Of a stretch of 57,163 bases of DNA, positions 28,793-37,322 are shown in pieces (the stretch's first letter is position 1; each line of letters opens with the position of its first letter). Position numbers and translations under genes: made by a program. The notes under the pieces are model-generated. The model did not search any database, had not been told where the DNA came from, and saw only the letters and a program-made list of their open reading frames with translations. Origin of the DNA: Labilithrix sp. (GTDB lineage: Bacteria > Myxococcota_A > Polyangia > Polyangiales > Polyangiaceae); NCBI GenBank assembly GCA_019637195.1, contig JAHBWA010000048.1, positions 1 through 57,163 of the forward strand, given 5' to 3'.

Positions 28793-29853
28793 GCGCGACC
28801 TCGTCGAGCTCGTCGAAGACGACCCTGGCCAAGCGGGCAGACCCGAACACACCCGGCCTTCGGAACCGCGTCCGCTTCCTCGTCGACCTCTTCTCGGACA
28901 CCGCCGAGAGGTTCTCGGACAACGAGGGCTCCCGCCTCGGCGCGGCGTTCTCGTATTACGCGACCTTCTCGATCTTCCCGCTCTTGCTCCTCTCGATCAC
29001 CATCGTCGGGTTCGTGGTGGGCGACAGCGCCTCCGCGCGCGAGCGGCTGCTCGAGGCGATCGCCGCGCCTGGCTCCCCCGTGCGCGACATCCTCGACCGA
29101 ACGATCACGGCGATGCAGGAGAGCCGGAGCGCCCGCGGGATCTCGGCGGTCATCGGTATCGTCGCGCTCCTCTTCGGCGCGAGCGGCGCGTTCGTCGAGC
29201 TCGACGCGTCGCTCAACCGGATCTGGTGCGTGCCGCCTCGCGAGTCCAAGGGCCTCGTCGGATCCATCCGCGTGTTCGCGCTCGAGCGGCTGTCCGGGTT
29301 CGCGATCGTCCTCGGCCTCGGGCTGACGCTGCTCGTCTCGCTCATCACGAGCTCCTTGCTGTCGTTCGTCGTCGGACGCGCGGAGCAAGAGGTCTCGACG
29401 GCGATCTGGCCGGCCGTGGCGCGCACCCTCGACCTCGCGCTCTCGATGACGCTCCTCGCGGCGGTCTTCACGGCGGCCTTCCACCTGATCCCGCGCTCGC
29501 GCCCGCCGATCCGCATCGTCGCCAGAGGCGCGCTCCTCACGGCGATCCTGCTGAGCGCGCTGAAGGAGCTCTTCGCGTCGTACCTCTCGCACCTCACGAG
29601 CTACTCGGCCTACGGCGTCGCCGGAGGCGTGCTCGCGCTGACGACCTGGATCTACGTCTCGAGCATGGTCATCCTCTTCGGCGCGCAGCTGACGCGGATC
29701 CACGCGGAGAAGGTCGGCGCCGCGGAGCCGTGCGACCTCACCTACCGCGCCGGCGCCACGAAGAAGACCGCCGACGCGAAGACGACGGCCGACGCGAAGA
29801 CGACGGCCGACGCGAAGACGACGGCCGACGCGAAGACGACGGCCGACGCTTGA
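28759..29853 (+). CDS. YihY/UPF0761 family membrane protein
   Basis: A 364-aa protein with about six membrane helices. The conserved family core is visible: LGAAFSYYATFSIFPLLLLS (first helix), then GVWxR-like LNRIWCVPP, RERLSGFAIVLGLGLTLLVS-type helices, and YGVAGGVLALTTWIYVSSMVILFGAQLT. Once misnamed ribonuclease BN, the family is now considered an inner-membrane protein of unknown transport or structural role. I chose ATG 28759, with GAAGGA six bases upstream; GTG 28789 is also possible. The C-terminus ends in four or five TTADAK repeats not found in the family. Confidence 0.88.
   Translation: MGRTHGDLGDVSATSSSSSKTTLAKRADPNTPGLRNRVRFLVDLFSDTAERFSDNEGSRLGAAFSYYATFSIFPLLLLSITIVGFVVGDSASARERLLEAIAAPGSPVRDILDRTITAMQESRSARGISAVIGIVALLFGASGAFVELDASLNRIWCVPPRESKGLVGSIRVFALERLSGFAIVLGLGLTLLVSLITSSLLSFVVGRAEQEVSTAIWPAVARTLDLALSMTLLAAVFTAAFHLIPRSRPPIRIVARGALLTAILLSALKELFASYLSHLTSYSAYGVAGGVLALTTWIYVSSMVILFGAQLTRIHAEKVGAAEPCDLTYRAGATKKTADAKTTADAKTTADAKTTADAKTTADA
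29771..29850 (+). repeat. 18-bp coding tandem repeat at the yihY 3' end
   Basis: Four exact 18-bp copies plus a partial one encode the repeated hexapeptide TTADAK. Identical DNA, not just protein, points to recent expansion. Confidence 0.9.
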
Positions 29854-29860
29854 CCGCCGG

Positions 29861-30349
29861 TCAGCGGCAGAGGCCGCCGACCGCCTCTGCCGCGAGCGCG
29901 CAGGCGGTCGCCTTGTCGGCGCACTTGCGCACCATGCGGCCGCCGCCGGCGGGTCGGGTCCCCACGCACGCCGACGCGACGAACGTGCCGGTGGTACCGC
30001 AGACGAACGACTCGCAGCCGTAGCCGCCGCCCGCGGCCTTCGCCGTGTCCTCGATCGCGCACGGCTCGCCCGCGCGCACTCGGTAGAAGCGACCGCTCGG
30101 CTCCTTGGGCGGGGTCGCGCACGTCTCGCCTTGCTCGTAGGCGACCGACGCCCAGCGATCTCCGGAGAACTCGCCTCCCTCGACGAGCCCTCCCTTCTCG
30201 CCGGAGCACCTCGCGGAGCAGTCCGCGGAGGGGCCCGCGGACGACGTGAAGTCCGCGTCGTCCGTCGACGCCGGATCGTCGTCGGGCGCGGCGCAGGCGA
30301 GGAAGGCGAGCGGGACGAGCGACAGAACGAGGTGACGAACGAGGGTCAT
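29861..30349 (-). CDS. Small Cys-containing lipoprotein
   Basis: A 162-aa protein with a signal peptide and a candidate lipobox ending LAC (Cys19; Phe at -3 is slightly unusual). An Asp/Ser-rich spacer leads to a domain with nine or more cysteines (CSARCSGEKGG, GETCATPP, EPCAIED, YGCESFVCGTTG, ASACVG, KCADKATACA). This probably forms a disulfide-bonded surface domain. No family recognised. It converges on yihY with a 7-bp gap and stands alone. Confidence 0.8.
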   Translation of the reverse strand: MTLVRHLVLSLVPLAFLACAAPDDDPASTDDADFTSSAGPSADCSARCSGEKGGLVEGGEFSGDRWASVAYEQGETCATPPKEPSGRFYRVRAGEPCAIEDTAKAAGGGYGCESFVCGTTGTFVASACVGTRPAGGGRMVRKCADKATACALAAEAVGGLCR

Positions 30350-30566
30350 GCCGCCCGGAATGCGAGGAGCGGACCATGTCCTACATTGGCGACCAAAGGT
30401 AGCTTTTGTCCGTACTTGCGTCCTTTGCCGCCGTACGACTTCGCTCCCACTGGATCACGATTTTACACCGTAAAGGGATCGGCCGTGCCCCACCCTCTTC
30501 GGACGGCGCGCGCGGCCGTTCCCCCCCGGGACTCGCTCGCGCCCGTGCGGCGCGCTTCACGCGGCG

Positions 30567-31187
30567 TCAGCGCCCGGCAGGCGCCGGGACGAGCGGCATG
30601 GCGGGCTCGCGCTCGGACGGCGCGCCCTCGACCTGGACGTCGGCGCGTCGCTCGACGACGCGCGCCTCGAAGCGGACGCCGAGACGGAGCTCGTCCTCGC
30701 CCACGTCGACCTCTCCGTCGGCGGCGACGATCTCGAGCGCTCTCGGCGGCGCGATCCGCGCCGACAGCGAGAGGCGCTTCGAGAGCGCCCGCGCGAAGTC
30801 CCACGCCAGCCGCTCTCGCTTCTGCGCGACCCCCTCCCGGACCGCGCGGGCGATCTTGTCGTCGACGAACCCCGGGACGAGCCCGAGCTCGAGCTCCTCG
30901 ATGACAGGCTCGAGCGCGAGGAGCCGCGCTCGACCCCGGGCGACGACGTGCGGCACGAGCAGGACCTGCCACGCTTGAACCGTCACGGGGAGCTCGACGC
31001 CTGCGACGTCCCACGCGGCGCGAGCGTCACCGCGCAGGCGGATGCCCCTCCCCGCGACGAACGTCACCTCGGCTCGGTTCAAGGTCACGGCCCGGCGGCG
31101 GCGCTCGTCGATGAAGATACGCATCGGCGTGAGCGCGTCGACGAGCGCTACGACCTCGGCCTTCGATACGCTAGCGGTGAGGAGCAT
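30567..31187 (-). CDS. Conserved-looking protein of unknown function
   Basis: A 206-aa protein with alternating beta-strand-like segments (AEVTFVAGRGIRLRGDARAAWD, LPVTVQAWQVLLVPHVVARG, then LRLGVRFEARVVERRADVQV) around a central helical part (DDKIARAVREGVAQKRERL). The layout recalls lipid-binding DUF2993/SMP-like folds, but I cannot assign a family. There is no signal peptide or membrane segment. It lies 28 bp after the DUF1328 gene on the same strand, so the two may share a transcript. Confidence 0.7.
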   Translation of the reverse strand: MLLTASVSKAEVVALVDALTPMRIFIDERRRRAVTLNRAEVTFVAGRGIRLRGDARAAWDVAGVELPVTVQAWQVLLVPHVVARGRARLLALEPVIEELELGLVPGFVDDKIARAVREGVAQKRERLAWDFARALSKRLSLSARIAPPRALEIVAADGEVDVGEDELRLGVRFEARVVERRADVQVEGAPSEREPAMPLVPAPAGR

Positions 31188-31215
31188 CTTCAGCGCGGTG
31201 ACGCAGGTGCCGCGG

Positions 31216-31380
31216 TCACACCGGAACGCGGCGGCCGAAGATCAGCGAGAGTGCGCCGAGGACCAGGAAGACGAAGAAGAGGATCTTCGCGATTCCCGCG
31301 GCGCCCGCGGCCATGCCGCCAAAGCCGAGCACGGCGGCGACGAGAGCGATGACGAAGAAGACGGCGGCCCAGTAGAGCAT
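31216..31380 (-). CDS. DUF1328 (YtjA-like) small membrane protein
   Basis: A 54-aa protein reading MLYWAAVFFVIALVAAVLGF, then GGMAAGAAGIAKILFFVFLV and LGALSLIFG. This is a clear DUF1328/YtjA member: two membrane helices joined by a Gly/Ala turn, 50-60 aa, often stress-induced in proteobacteria, with unknown mechanism. AAGGA lies eight bases before the ATG at 31380. Confidence 0.93.
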   Translation of the reverse strand: MLYWAAVFFVIALVAAVLGFGGMAAGAAGIAKILFFVFLVLGALSLIFGRRVPV

Positions 31381-31596
31381 GACGATGTTCCTTTCGTGAG
31401 TTGGACCGGGGAGTAGCGAGGAGCGTGCCTGCGGCGAGAGCCGCGATCGGGGCCGTTACACGCACTCGGACGCCGCAGCTCCGAGGCAACGTGGCCGATC
31501 CGAGGCAGATGGGCACGTCACCGCGACGCGATCTTCGTTGCTCGCGCTCCAGCCTGCGGCCTCCACGAGCGGCACCCGACATGCACGTGGCATCGC

Positions 31597-31803
31597 ATGT
31601 CCACTCGACCGACACAGACAGCGCCCGAGCCGGGCGAGCCCACCAAGACGCCGCCGGAGAAGCAGCCCGCTTCGCCGGTCAACCCCGACCCGAAGTCCCA
31701 CCCGATCCATCCACCGATCCCGGTTCAGCCCATTCACGAGGGGACCGATCCGAAGACGCCGGTGACGCCGCCCAGCGCCGTCGCCGCGGACGACGGCGCC
31801 TGA
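31597..31803 (+). CDS. Small Pro-rich protein
   Basis: A 68-aa frame rich in Pro, Thr and Lys (PEPGEPTKTPPEKQPASP ... HPIHPPIPVQPIHEGTDPKT). It would be intrinsically disordered. No ribosome binding site is obvious, but it ends five bases before the HicB-like gene on the same strand and is lower in Arg than nearby spurious frames. A tentative gene. Confidence 0.45.
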   Translation: MSTRPTQTAPEPGEPTKTPPEKQPASPVNPDPKSHPIHPPIPVQPIHEGTDPKTPVTPPSAVAADDGA

Positions 31804-31808
31804 TCCCC

Positions 31809-32078
31809 ATGAAGTTCTCGTATCGCCTCATCCGCGACAAGGACGGCTTCGTCGCCGAGTGCGTCGAGTCGGAGGCCGCCGGCGAAGGCAAGACCGCGAA
31901 GGACGCGGTCGAGTCGCTCCGCAGGTCGCTCGAGGAGCGGATGTTCCGTCCCGACGCCGTCGCTCCACCGTCGCAACCGACCAAGGGTGTCATCGAGCTC
32001 GTCCTCGCCGAGGAGGGGGCGGCGGTGGACCGACGCTCCCTCGATCCCGGCGGTCCGGGCGACGCGCCGCTCCGCTGA
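31809..32078 (+). CDS. HicB-like (UPF0150) protein
   Basis: An 89-aa protein beginning MKFSYRLIRDKDGFVAECVE and continuing AAGEGKTAKDAVESLRRSLE. This is the partial RNase-H fold of HicB antitoxins and related proteins (a F.....DGF.A.....A.G.GKT.EEA...L pattern). No HicA toxin gene lies next to it and there is no C-terminal DNA-binding domain, so it is probably a solitary HicB-like protein rather than half of a toxin-antitoxin pair. It follows the Pro-rich frame after five bases. Confidence 0.8.
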   Translation: MKFSYRLIRDKDGFVAECVESEAAGEGKTAKDAVESLRRSLEERMFRPDAVAPPSQPTKGVIELVLAEEGAAVDRRSLDPGGPGDAPLR

Positions 32079-32087
32079 CGAGCGACC

Positions 32088-32735
32088 TCAGCGGCGGCGC
32101 CAGGACATCCGGTGGACCGGTAGGCCGTCGGCGATCGCGCGGTGCTCGCGCGGGCTCCGCGCGCCGAACACGTTCTCGGCGACGACCGGGGAGCCGGGGG
32201 CGTCGCCCGCGGGCACGAAGGCGTCGCACCGGGCGACGGCGTCGGCGTAGAGCTCCGCCCGCTCCTCGACGTCGGTCTGGATGAAGAGCTCGCCCCCCGG
32301 CGCGAGCAGGCGCGCGACCTCGGTCAGGAAGACGTCGCCCATCACCAGGCGCTTCTGGTGACGCTTCTTCCACCAGGGATCGGGGAAATGGAGGAACACC
32401 CTCCTGACGCCCGCGTCGGGCCGGAGGCGCGGGAGCGCGTCGCGCGCGTCCTCGCAGAAGACACGCGCGCGCGCGCCGAAGCCGTGCTTCGCCAGACGCT
32501 CGTCGCCGACGGTGGCCCACTTCCGGCGGATCTCGAGGCCGACGAGCAGCGCCTCGGGCGCGGAGGAGGCGCGCTCGAGGAGGAAGCCCGCCTTCGGTCC
32601 GGGCCCGATCTCGAGCTCGATCCACTCGCCCGCGCCGAGCTCGCGGAGATCGACCGTGTCCCCCTCGGGGAGCCGCGGCGCATGCGCGTAGGGCCCGAGT
32701 CGGCGCTTGTGCTCGGGAGAGGGCTCGCTTTCCAC
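32088..32735 (-). CDS. trmB: tRNA (guanine-N7-)-methyltransferase
   Basis: A 215-aa protein that methylates G46 of tRNA using S-adenosylmethionine. The SAM-binding loop is WIELEIGPGPKAGFLLERA; the family signature VFLHFPDPWWKKRHQKRLV and the later GELFIQTDVEERAELY are intact. The start is GTG 32735. A TTGACC-N17-TAATCG promoter places the transcription start on this GTG itself, and no ribosome binding site is present, so the mRNA is probably leaderless. It converges on the HicB-like gene and is divergent from the glycosyltransferase gene. Confidence 0.95.
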   Translation of the reverse strand: MESEPSPEHKRRLGPYAHAPRLPEGDTVDLRELGAGEWIELEIGPGPKAGFLLERASSAPEALLVGLEIRRKWATVGDERLAKHGFGARARVFCEDARDALPRLRPDAGVRRVFLHFPDPWWKKRHQKRLVMGDVFLTEVARLLAPGGELFIQTDVEERAELYADAVARCDAFVPAGDAPGSPVVAENVFGARSPREHRAIADGLPVHRMSWRRR

Positions 32736-32741
32736 GCCCGC

Positions 32742-32770
32742 CGATTAGACGCGGCCACGAGCACGGTCAA
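32742..32770 (-). promoter_or_regulatory. Promoter giving a leaderless trmB message
   Basis: On the minus strand TTGACC (32770-32765), 17 bases, then TAATCG (32747-32742). The -10 box ends seven bases before the G of the trmB GTG, the normal distance to +1. Confidence 0.65.
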
Positions 32771-32817
32771 GGCGACTTCTCGGCCGAGCCGTCGAGGTCT
32801 GTTAGCGTCCAGCCCGC

Positions 32818-34902
32818 ATGAGGGCCGCGCCGACCGCGTCTGAGGGTCGCCCGCTCGGGAGCGGCCGACCCGCGTCGTCTCGCGTGAAGCGCGCCGCGCG
32901 CTGGGCGCCGCTCGTGCTCGGGACGTTCCTCGTCGGCTGGCGTACCGTCGGCGGCGTCCTCGCCAAGCTCGGACACCCGGGCGCGGCGCTCGACGACGCT
33001 TACATCCACTACCAGTACGCCCGCGCCATCGCCGAGGGACACCCGCTCCGCTTCCAGGCCGGCGAGGCGATCTCCACCGGCGCGACGAGCTTCCTCTGGC
33101 CCGTCGTCCTCGCGCCGTTCTACGCGCTCGGCTTCCGCGGTGAGGCGATCCTCTGGCCCGCGTGGCTCTTGTCGTTCGTCGCGCTGGGCGGCCTCGCGCA
33201 CGAGGCCTTCGCCCTCGCGCGGCCGCTCGCCGGGCGCGCCGCCGCGATCGGCGCCGGGGCCATGGTCCTCGCGTTCGGCGGCTTCGCCTGGTGCGCCGCC
33301 AGCGGGATGGAGGTCGTCCCCTTCGCGTGGCTCATCGCGTTCGCGACGCGGCGCGCGTGCGACTGGGCCGAGCGCGCGGAGTCGAGGTCGGCGCGGCGGC
33401 TCTCCGGCCTGATCGCGCTCGCCGCGCTCGCGCCGCTCATGCGCCCCGAGGGCGCGATCACGTCGGTCGCGCTCGGCGCGGTCGTCGCCGCGTTCCCCCG
33501 CGACCGGGCGCTCGTCGTCCGGGGTCGCGACGCGTCGCGCGCCGAAGCGCTCGCGTTCGTCGCGGCCGCGCTCGTGCCGCAGCTCCTCCTCCTCGCGCTC
33601 ACCGGGCACCTCACGTCGAGCACCGCCCAGGTGAAGCTCCTCCCGGGCAACCCCTACTACGTCCTGCACGAGGCGGCGCTCGCGAACGCGCGGCTGCTCG
33701 TCGGGACCATCCTCGACGGCCAGGTGTGGAGCGCCGAGTTCCTCCCGCGGGGCGGCGCTCCGATCGCCTGCCTCGGGCTGGCGGCGGTCGTGTGGTGCGG
33801 CGTTCGGCGGAGGCTCGGCGTCCGCGCGGCGCTCGTCGTCGTGCTCGCGCTCTCGATGTTCGTGCCGTGCTTCTACGTCACGTTCCTGTGGAACCGCCTG
33901 AGGTACCTCTGGCCGTTCGCCACCGGGTGGATCGTCGGGCTGGCGTGCCTCGCCGATCGCGCGGCCGTCCTCCTGTCGTTCGTCGATCGACGCGCGCGCG
34001 GCCTTACCGCGGCGCTCGTCACGGGCGCGTTCGCCGGGATGTTCGCCGTCCGGCTCGAGTGGGTGCTCGAGGACGTGGCGCAGTCGGCGAGCGGGATCGG
34101 GCGCCAGCAGGTGGCGCTCGGGCACTGGGCGAAGGAGAACCTCCCGCAGGGCGCGCGCATCGGCGTCAACGACACGGGCGCGATCGCGTACTTCGGCGAC
34201 CGGAAGACGTTCGACGTCGTCGGCCTCACGACGCCGACCGAGGGACGCTACTGGGTCGCCGGCGCGGCGTCGCGGCTCGAGCACTACGAGCGCCTGCGCG
34301 CGGCGAACCCGGGCGCGCTGCCGACCCACTTCATCGTCTACCCGGAGTGGATGGGCCTCGAGCCTGTGCTCGGCCGGCCGCTCCACGAGGCCACGGTGAC
34401 CGACTCCACGATCCTCGGCGGTCAGACCATGCGCGCGAGCGAGGCGCGCTGGGATCACCTCGGCACCGGCGAGCGGCCGTGGACGGCGCTGGCGACGATC
34501 CACGACGCGCTGGACGTCGCCGACCTCGAGAGCGAGGCCGCGCACGGCTACGAGCTGTTCGGCGCCCGCGAGGGAGAGCAGACCGCGAGCGAAGGCAACG
34601 CCCCGGACGGGGCGATCGTCCTCGACGGCGGACGCACCCACCGCAGCCGCGACGCCTTCGTCGCGGACCTCCCGCGCGGTGGCGAGCTCGTCGGCGTCGC
34701 GCGGGTCGAGAGCGCGACGCCGACCGCTCTCCGCGTGCGCGTCGCGGACAGGGAGATCGCCCGGGTCGAGATCCCCGACGGTCCGTGGGTCGAGGTCTCC
34801 TTCGCGATCCCGCCTGACACGCGCGGCGCGCGCACGGCCATCGAGGTGAGCGCCGACGGCGCGCCGTTCACCTCGTACCACTACTGGTTCGGCGCGCGCT
34901 GA
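32818..34902 (+). CDS. GT-C type membrane glycosyltransferase
   Basis: A 694-aa protein with about ten membrane helices in its first 420 residues and a soluble C-terminal part with a beta-sandwich look. After the first helix comes ALDDAYIHYQYARAIAEGHP. The acidic DD in the first external loop and the nearby aromatic residues are typical of GT-C enzymes that use polyprenyl-phosphate sugars (PMT, ArnT, AftB/LmrO-like). A role in adding sugars to envelope glycans or proteins is inferred; donor and acceptor are unknown. The start follows TAGCGT nine bases before the ATG, with no ribosome binding site. Confidence 0.85.
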   Translation: MRAAPTASEGRPLGSGRPASSRVKRAARWAPLVLGTFLVGWRTVGGVLAKLGHPGAALDDAYIHYQYARAIAEGHPLRFQAGEAISTGATSFLWPVVLAPFYALGFRGEAILWPAWLLSFVALGGLAHEAFALARPLAGRAAAIGAGAMVLAFGGFAWCAASGMEVVPFAWLIAFATRRACDWAERAESRSARRLSGLIALAALAPLMRPEGAITSVALGAVVAAFPRDRALVVRGRDASRAEALAFVAAALVPQLLLLALTGHLTSSTAQVKLLPGNPYYVLHEAALANARLLVGTILDGQVWSAEFLPRGGAPIACLGLAAVVWCGVRRRLGVRAALVVVLALSMFVPCFYVTFLWNRLRYLWPFATGWIVGLACLADRAAVLLSFVDRRARGLTAALVTGAFAGMFAVRLEWVLEDVAQSASGIGRQQVALGHWAKENLPQGARIGVNDTGAIAYFGDRKTFDVVGLTTPTEGRYWVAGAASRLEHYERLRAANPGALPTHFIVYPEWMGLEPVLGRPLHEATVTDSTILGGQTMRASEARWDHLGTGERPWTALATIHDALDVADLESEAAHGYELFGAREGEQTASEGNAPDGAIVLDGGRTHRSRDAFVADLPRGGELVGVARVESATPTALRVRVADREIARVEIPDGPWVEVSFAIPPDTRGARTAIEVSADGAPFTSYHYWFGAR

Positions 34903-34973
34903 ACGCCGCCTCCTTCGAGCCTCGACGCGCCCGGAGGATCTCCGAGTCGGCCGGCTCGACGCGCGGCGCGGGC

Positions 34974-35032
34974 CGAAGGGACCTCACGGCCCCTTCGACG
35001 CCGGCCGATCCGCGGGCCGTCGCCGGCCCGCG
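34974..35032. terminator. Two hairpins between convergent genes
   Basis: CGAAGGG (34974-34980) pairs with CCCTTCG (34991-34997). CGCGGGCC (35011-35018) pairs with GGCCCGCG (35025-35032). They fill the gap between two genes that end toward each other, so a bidirectional terminator role is likely, although there is no T-run. Confidence 0.5.
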
Positions 35033-35037
35033 CGCGC

Positions 35038-36210
35038 TCACTTCTTCGGCGCGGCCTTCGGCTCGGCGGCCTTCGCGTCCGCCGGCTTCTTGTCGGCGGC
35101 CTTCGCGTCCGCCGGCTTCTTGTCGGCGGCCTTCGCGTCCGCCGGCTTCGCGTCACCCGGCTTCGGCATCAGGCCGAGCTGCTGCATGAAGTCCGCGCCG
35201 TTGGAGTAGCTGGCGCCCTTCGCGAGCTTCGCGTCCTTGTACTGGATGATGTCGACGCTCTTCACGGTGACCGACTTCTTGGTCGCCGGGATCCCGAAGA
35301 ACGCGGCCTTGTGGGTGCCGGTCCACGTGGTCTCGTGGATCACGAAGTCGCCGATGCCCCACGCGTTCACGACCGTCGTCTTCGCGTCCGGGAAGCCGGT
35401 CGTCATCGCCTTGAAGAACTTCTTCGCCTCCGCCTTGCCCTTCGACGTCTGCGGCTGGGTCATGTCGTCCCACTCGACGGTGTCCGTCATCGCGCCGAGC
35501 CAGTCCGCCTCCTTCTTGGCTTCCATCGCGGCGCCCATCGCGGTGAGGGCCTCGACGTTCTTCGTCTCCTCGGGCGCGCCGGTCGACGTCACGACCTCGG
35601 CGTTCGCCGCGAGCGCCGGGATCGGGCGGGCCTTCTGCTTCGACAGACCGATCTGCGAGAGGATGGTGCCGCCGTCGTAGTAGACGTGGTGCTCCTTGAT
35701 CTCGCCCTCGGGCGTGAACCAGAGGACGTCGACGCCCGCTGCCCCGACCTTCTTCTCCGTGGCCTTGATGCCCCAGAGATCGCCCGTGTGCGTCGCGTTG
35801 AACGCCCACTCGACGACCGCGACGTCGCCCTTCACGAAGACGCGGCTCGGCGCGACCGTGTAGTCCTTGAAGGCCTCGAAGAGCTTGCCGTAGCTCTGCG
35901 CGATCGCCTCGCGGCCGCTCGCGTCGGCGGGCGCGCCCGCGATCTTCACGACGCCACCCTCGGCGTAGAAGCCGGACAGCGCCTTCGCGTCGCGCGCGTT
36001 GGTCGCGGCGACCATGCCCCTCATCGTCTTCTGCTGGAGCTCGGCGAGCGACGCCTTGGGCTCCTCCTTCGGGGCCTCGACCGGCGGCGTCGTCGGCGGC
36101 GTCGTGGCGGCTACGGCCGGCGTCTCGGGCGCCTTCGGTGCCGGGTTCTCGTCCCCACCGCACGCGACGAGCGCGAACCCGATCGCAAGAGCAAACGACA
36201 CGTTTCGCAT
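35038..36210 (-). CDS. Lipoprotein with two SnoaL-like domains
   Basis: A 390-aa protein. Lipobox LVAC (Cys17) is followed by a Pro/Thr/Ala-rich linker, then two related alpha+beta domains of the SnoaL/NTF2-like kind (about 60-195 and 205-340). Compare NARDAKALSGFYAEGGVVKI ... VAVVEWAFNATHTGDLWGI with KKEADWLGAMTDTVEWDDMT ... FVIHETTWTGTHKAAFFGI: the repeated 'T(H)TG.(L/A)(W/F)GI.AT.K' shows internal duplication. The tail is Lys/Ala/Asp-rich with repeats. The family covers small-molecule enzymes and binding proteins; activity unknown. AGGAGG lies a few bases before the ATG at 36210. Stand-alone gene. Confidence 0.88.
   Translation of the reverse strand: MRNVSFALAIGFALVACGGDENPAPKAPETPAVAATTPPTTPPVEAPKEEPKASLAELQQKTMRGMVAATNARDAKALSGFYAEGGVVKIAGAPADASGREAIAQSYGKLFEAFKDYTVAPSRVFVKGDVAVVEWAFNATHTGDLWGIKATEKKVGAAGVDVLWFTPEGEIKEHHVYYDGGTILSQIGLSKQKARPIPALAANAEVVTSTGAPEETKNVEALTAMGAAMEAKKEADWLGAMTDTVEWDDMTQPQTSKGKAEAKKFFKAMTTGFPDAKTTVVNAWGIGDFVIHETTWTGTHKAAFFGIPATKKSVTVKSVDIIQYKDAKLAKGASYSNGADFMQQLGLMPKPGDAKPADAKAADKKPADAKAADKKPADAKAAEPKAAPKK
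35071..35149 (-). repeat. 30-bp coding tandem repeat
   Basis: Two identical 30-bp units (35071-35100 and 35101-35130) and 19 bases of a third encode KKPADAKAAD-type repeats in the tail of the SnoaL-like lipoprotein. Confidence 0.9.
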
Positions 36211-36366
36211 ATGACTCCTCCTGAGAGCGAGGCCCCGCCTGGTACCGGCAACCAGCGCCTTCGAGGACGTAGGCCCGCTAGCTCGACCTTGTGCCGAGGC
36301 CGCCTTCCGTACGCCCCTTCCCGGCCCCACGTCAAGCCGAGGGGTCCGTGCTAGAAGCAGCGTCCC

Positions 36367-37311
36367 ATGCGAAAGCGCCCCCTCGGAAAGACCGGGCTCG
36401 TCGTCTCGGAGCTCGCCCTCGGCACCTGGGGCCTCTCCGGCGACGCCTACGGCGAGGTCGACGAGGCCGACGCCGAGGCCGTGCTGCGGCGGGCGATCGA
36501 CATGGGGTTTTCGCTGATCGACACCGCCGACGCCTACGGCGCGGGGCGCATGGAGCGCCTCTGCGGAAGGCTGGCCAAGGATCACCCCGAGGTCGTCCTC
36601 GTGACCAAGGGCGGAGTCGATCGCATGACCGATCCGCCGCGCAAGTGCTTCGCTGCGGACTATCTCCGCAGCGCCGTCGAGCGCTCGGCGAAGCGGCTCG
36701 GGCGAGAAGCCCTTCAGGTCTACCTCCTCCACAACCCCACGCCCGAGACGCTCCACACCGGTGAGGCGGTCGAAGCGATGGAAGCGCTCAAGAAGGAGGG
36801 CAAGATCGAGCACTGGGGCGTCGCCGCCGGCGACGAGGACGTGGCGCGGGCGGCGATCGACAAGGGCGCCGAGGTGCTCGAGCTCGCGTACAACCTCACG
36901 CACCCGATCGATCTGCACCGCATCTCGGGCGACGTGATGGTCGCCGGCACCGGCATCCTCGCGCGCAGCGTGCTCGGCCACGGCCTGCTCGCCGGCATGT
37001 GGGCGAAGGACCGGAGCTTCGACGAGGGCGACCACCGCGCCGAGCGCTGGACGCGGATGGAGCTCGAGCTGCGCGTCGACCAGCTCGACGCCGTCCGCTT
37101 CCTCGTGAAGGGGGACGTCCATACGCTGCGCGGCGCGGCCGTGCGCTTCGCGCTCTCGAACCACCTCGTGTCGGCCGCGGTCCTCGGCCCGCGCACGAAG
37201 GAGCAGCTCGAGCAGCTCGTCCGCGAGACCGGCGGCGGCCCGCGCTACCTCGCCGACGACGATCTCCGGCAGCTCCCGCGCGCGCTCGACAAGGTCGGCA
37301 TCCACAGCTGA
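36367..37311 (+). CDS. Aldo/keto reductase
   Basis: A 314-aa NADP(H)-dependent oxidoreductase of the AKR superfamily. The catalytic tetrad is visible: Asp52 and Tyr57 (IDTADAYG), Lys81 (VTKGG) and His122 (YLLHNP). The start MRKRPLGKTGLVVSELALGTWG is typical. The cofactor-binding C-terminal motif AAVLGPRTKEQLEQ matches the usual G.R...QL. It is first in a three-gene operon, 11 bp before an inositol-monophosphatase-like gene. The substrate is unknown; a sugar or amino-alcohol aldehyde would fit the neighbours. Confidence 0.93.
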   Translation: MRKRPLGKTGLVVSELALGTWGLSGDAYGEVDEADAEAVLRRAIDMGFSLIDTADAYGAGRMERLCGRLAKDHPEVVLVTKGGVDRMTDPPRKCFAADYLRSAVERSAKRLGREALQVYLLHNPTPETLHTGEAVEAMEALKKEGKIEHWGVAAGDEDVARAAIDKGAEVLELAYNLTHPIDLHRISGDVMVAGTGILARSVLGHGLLAGMWAKDRSFDEGDHRAERWTRMELELRVDQLDAVRFLVKGDVHTLRGAAVRFALSNHLVSAAVLGPRTKEQLEQLVRETGGGPRYLADDDLRQLPRALDKVGIHS

Positions 37312-37322
37312 CGGGAGCCCCG

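Noticed and set aside
30462..30474. AT-rich palindrome TTTACACCGTAAA
   Set aside because: Only 5-bp arms and isolated in the spacer between two minus-strand genes; no second copy seen, so an operator call is not supported.
31809..32078. HicAB toxin-antitoxin pair
   Set aside because: Only a HicB-like domain is present; the flanking frames are a Pro-rich peptide and trmB, with no HicA toxin.
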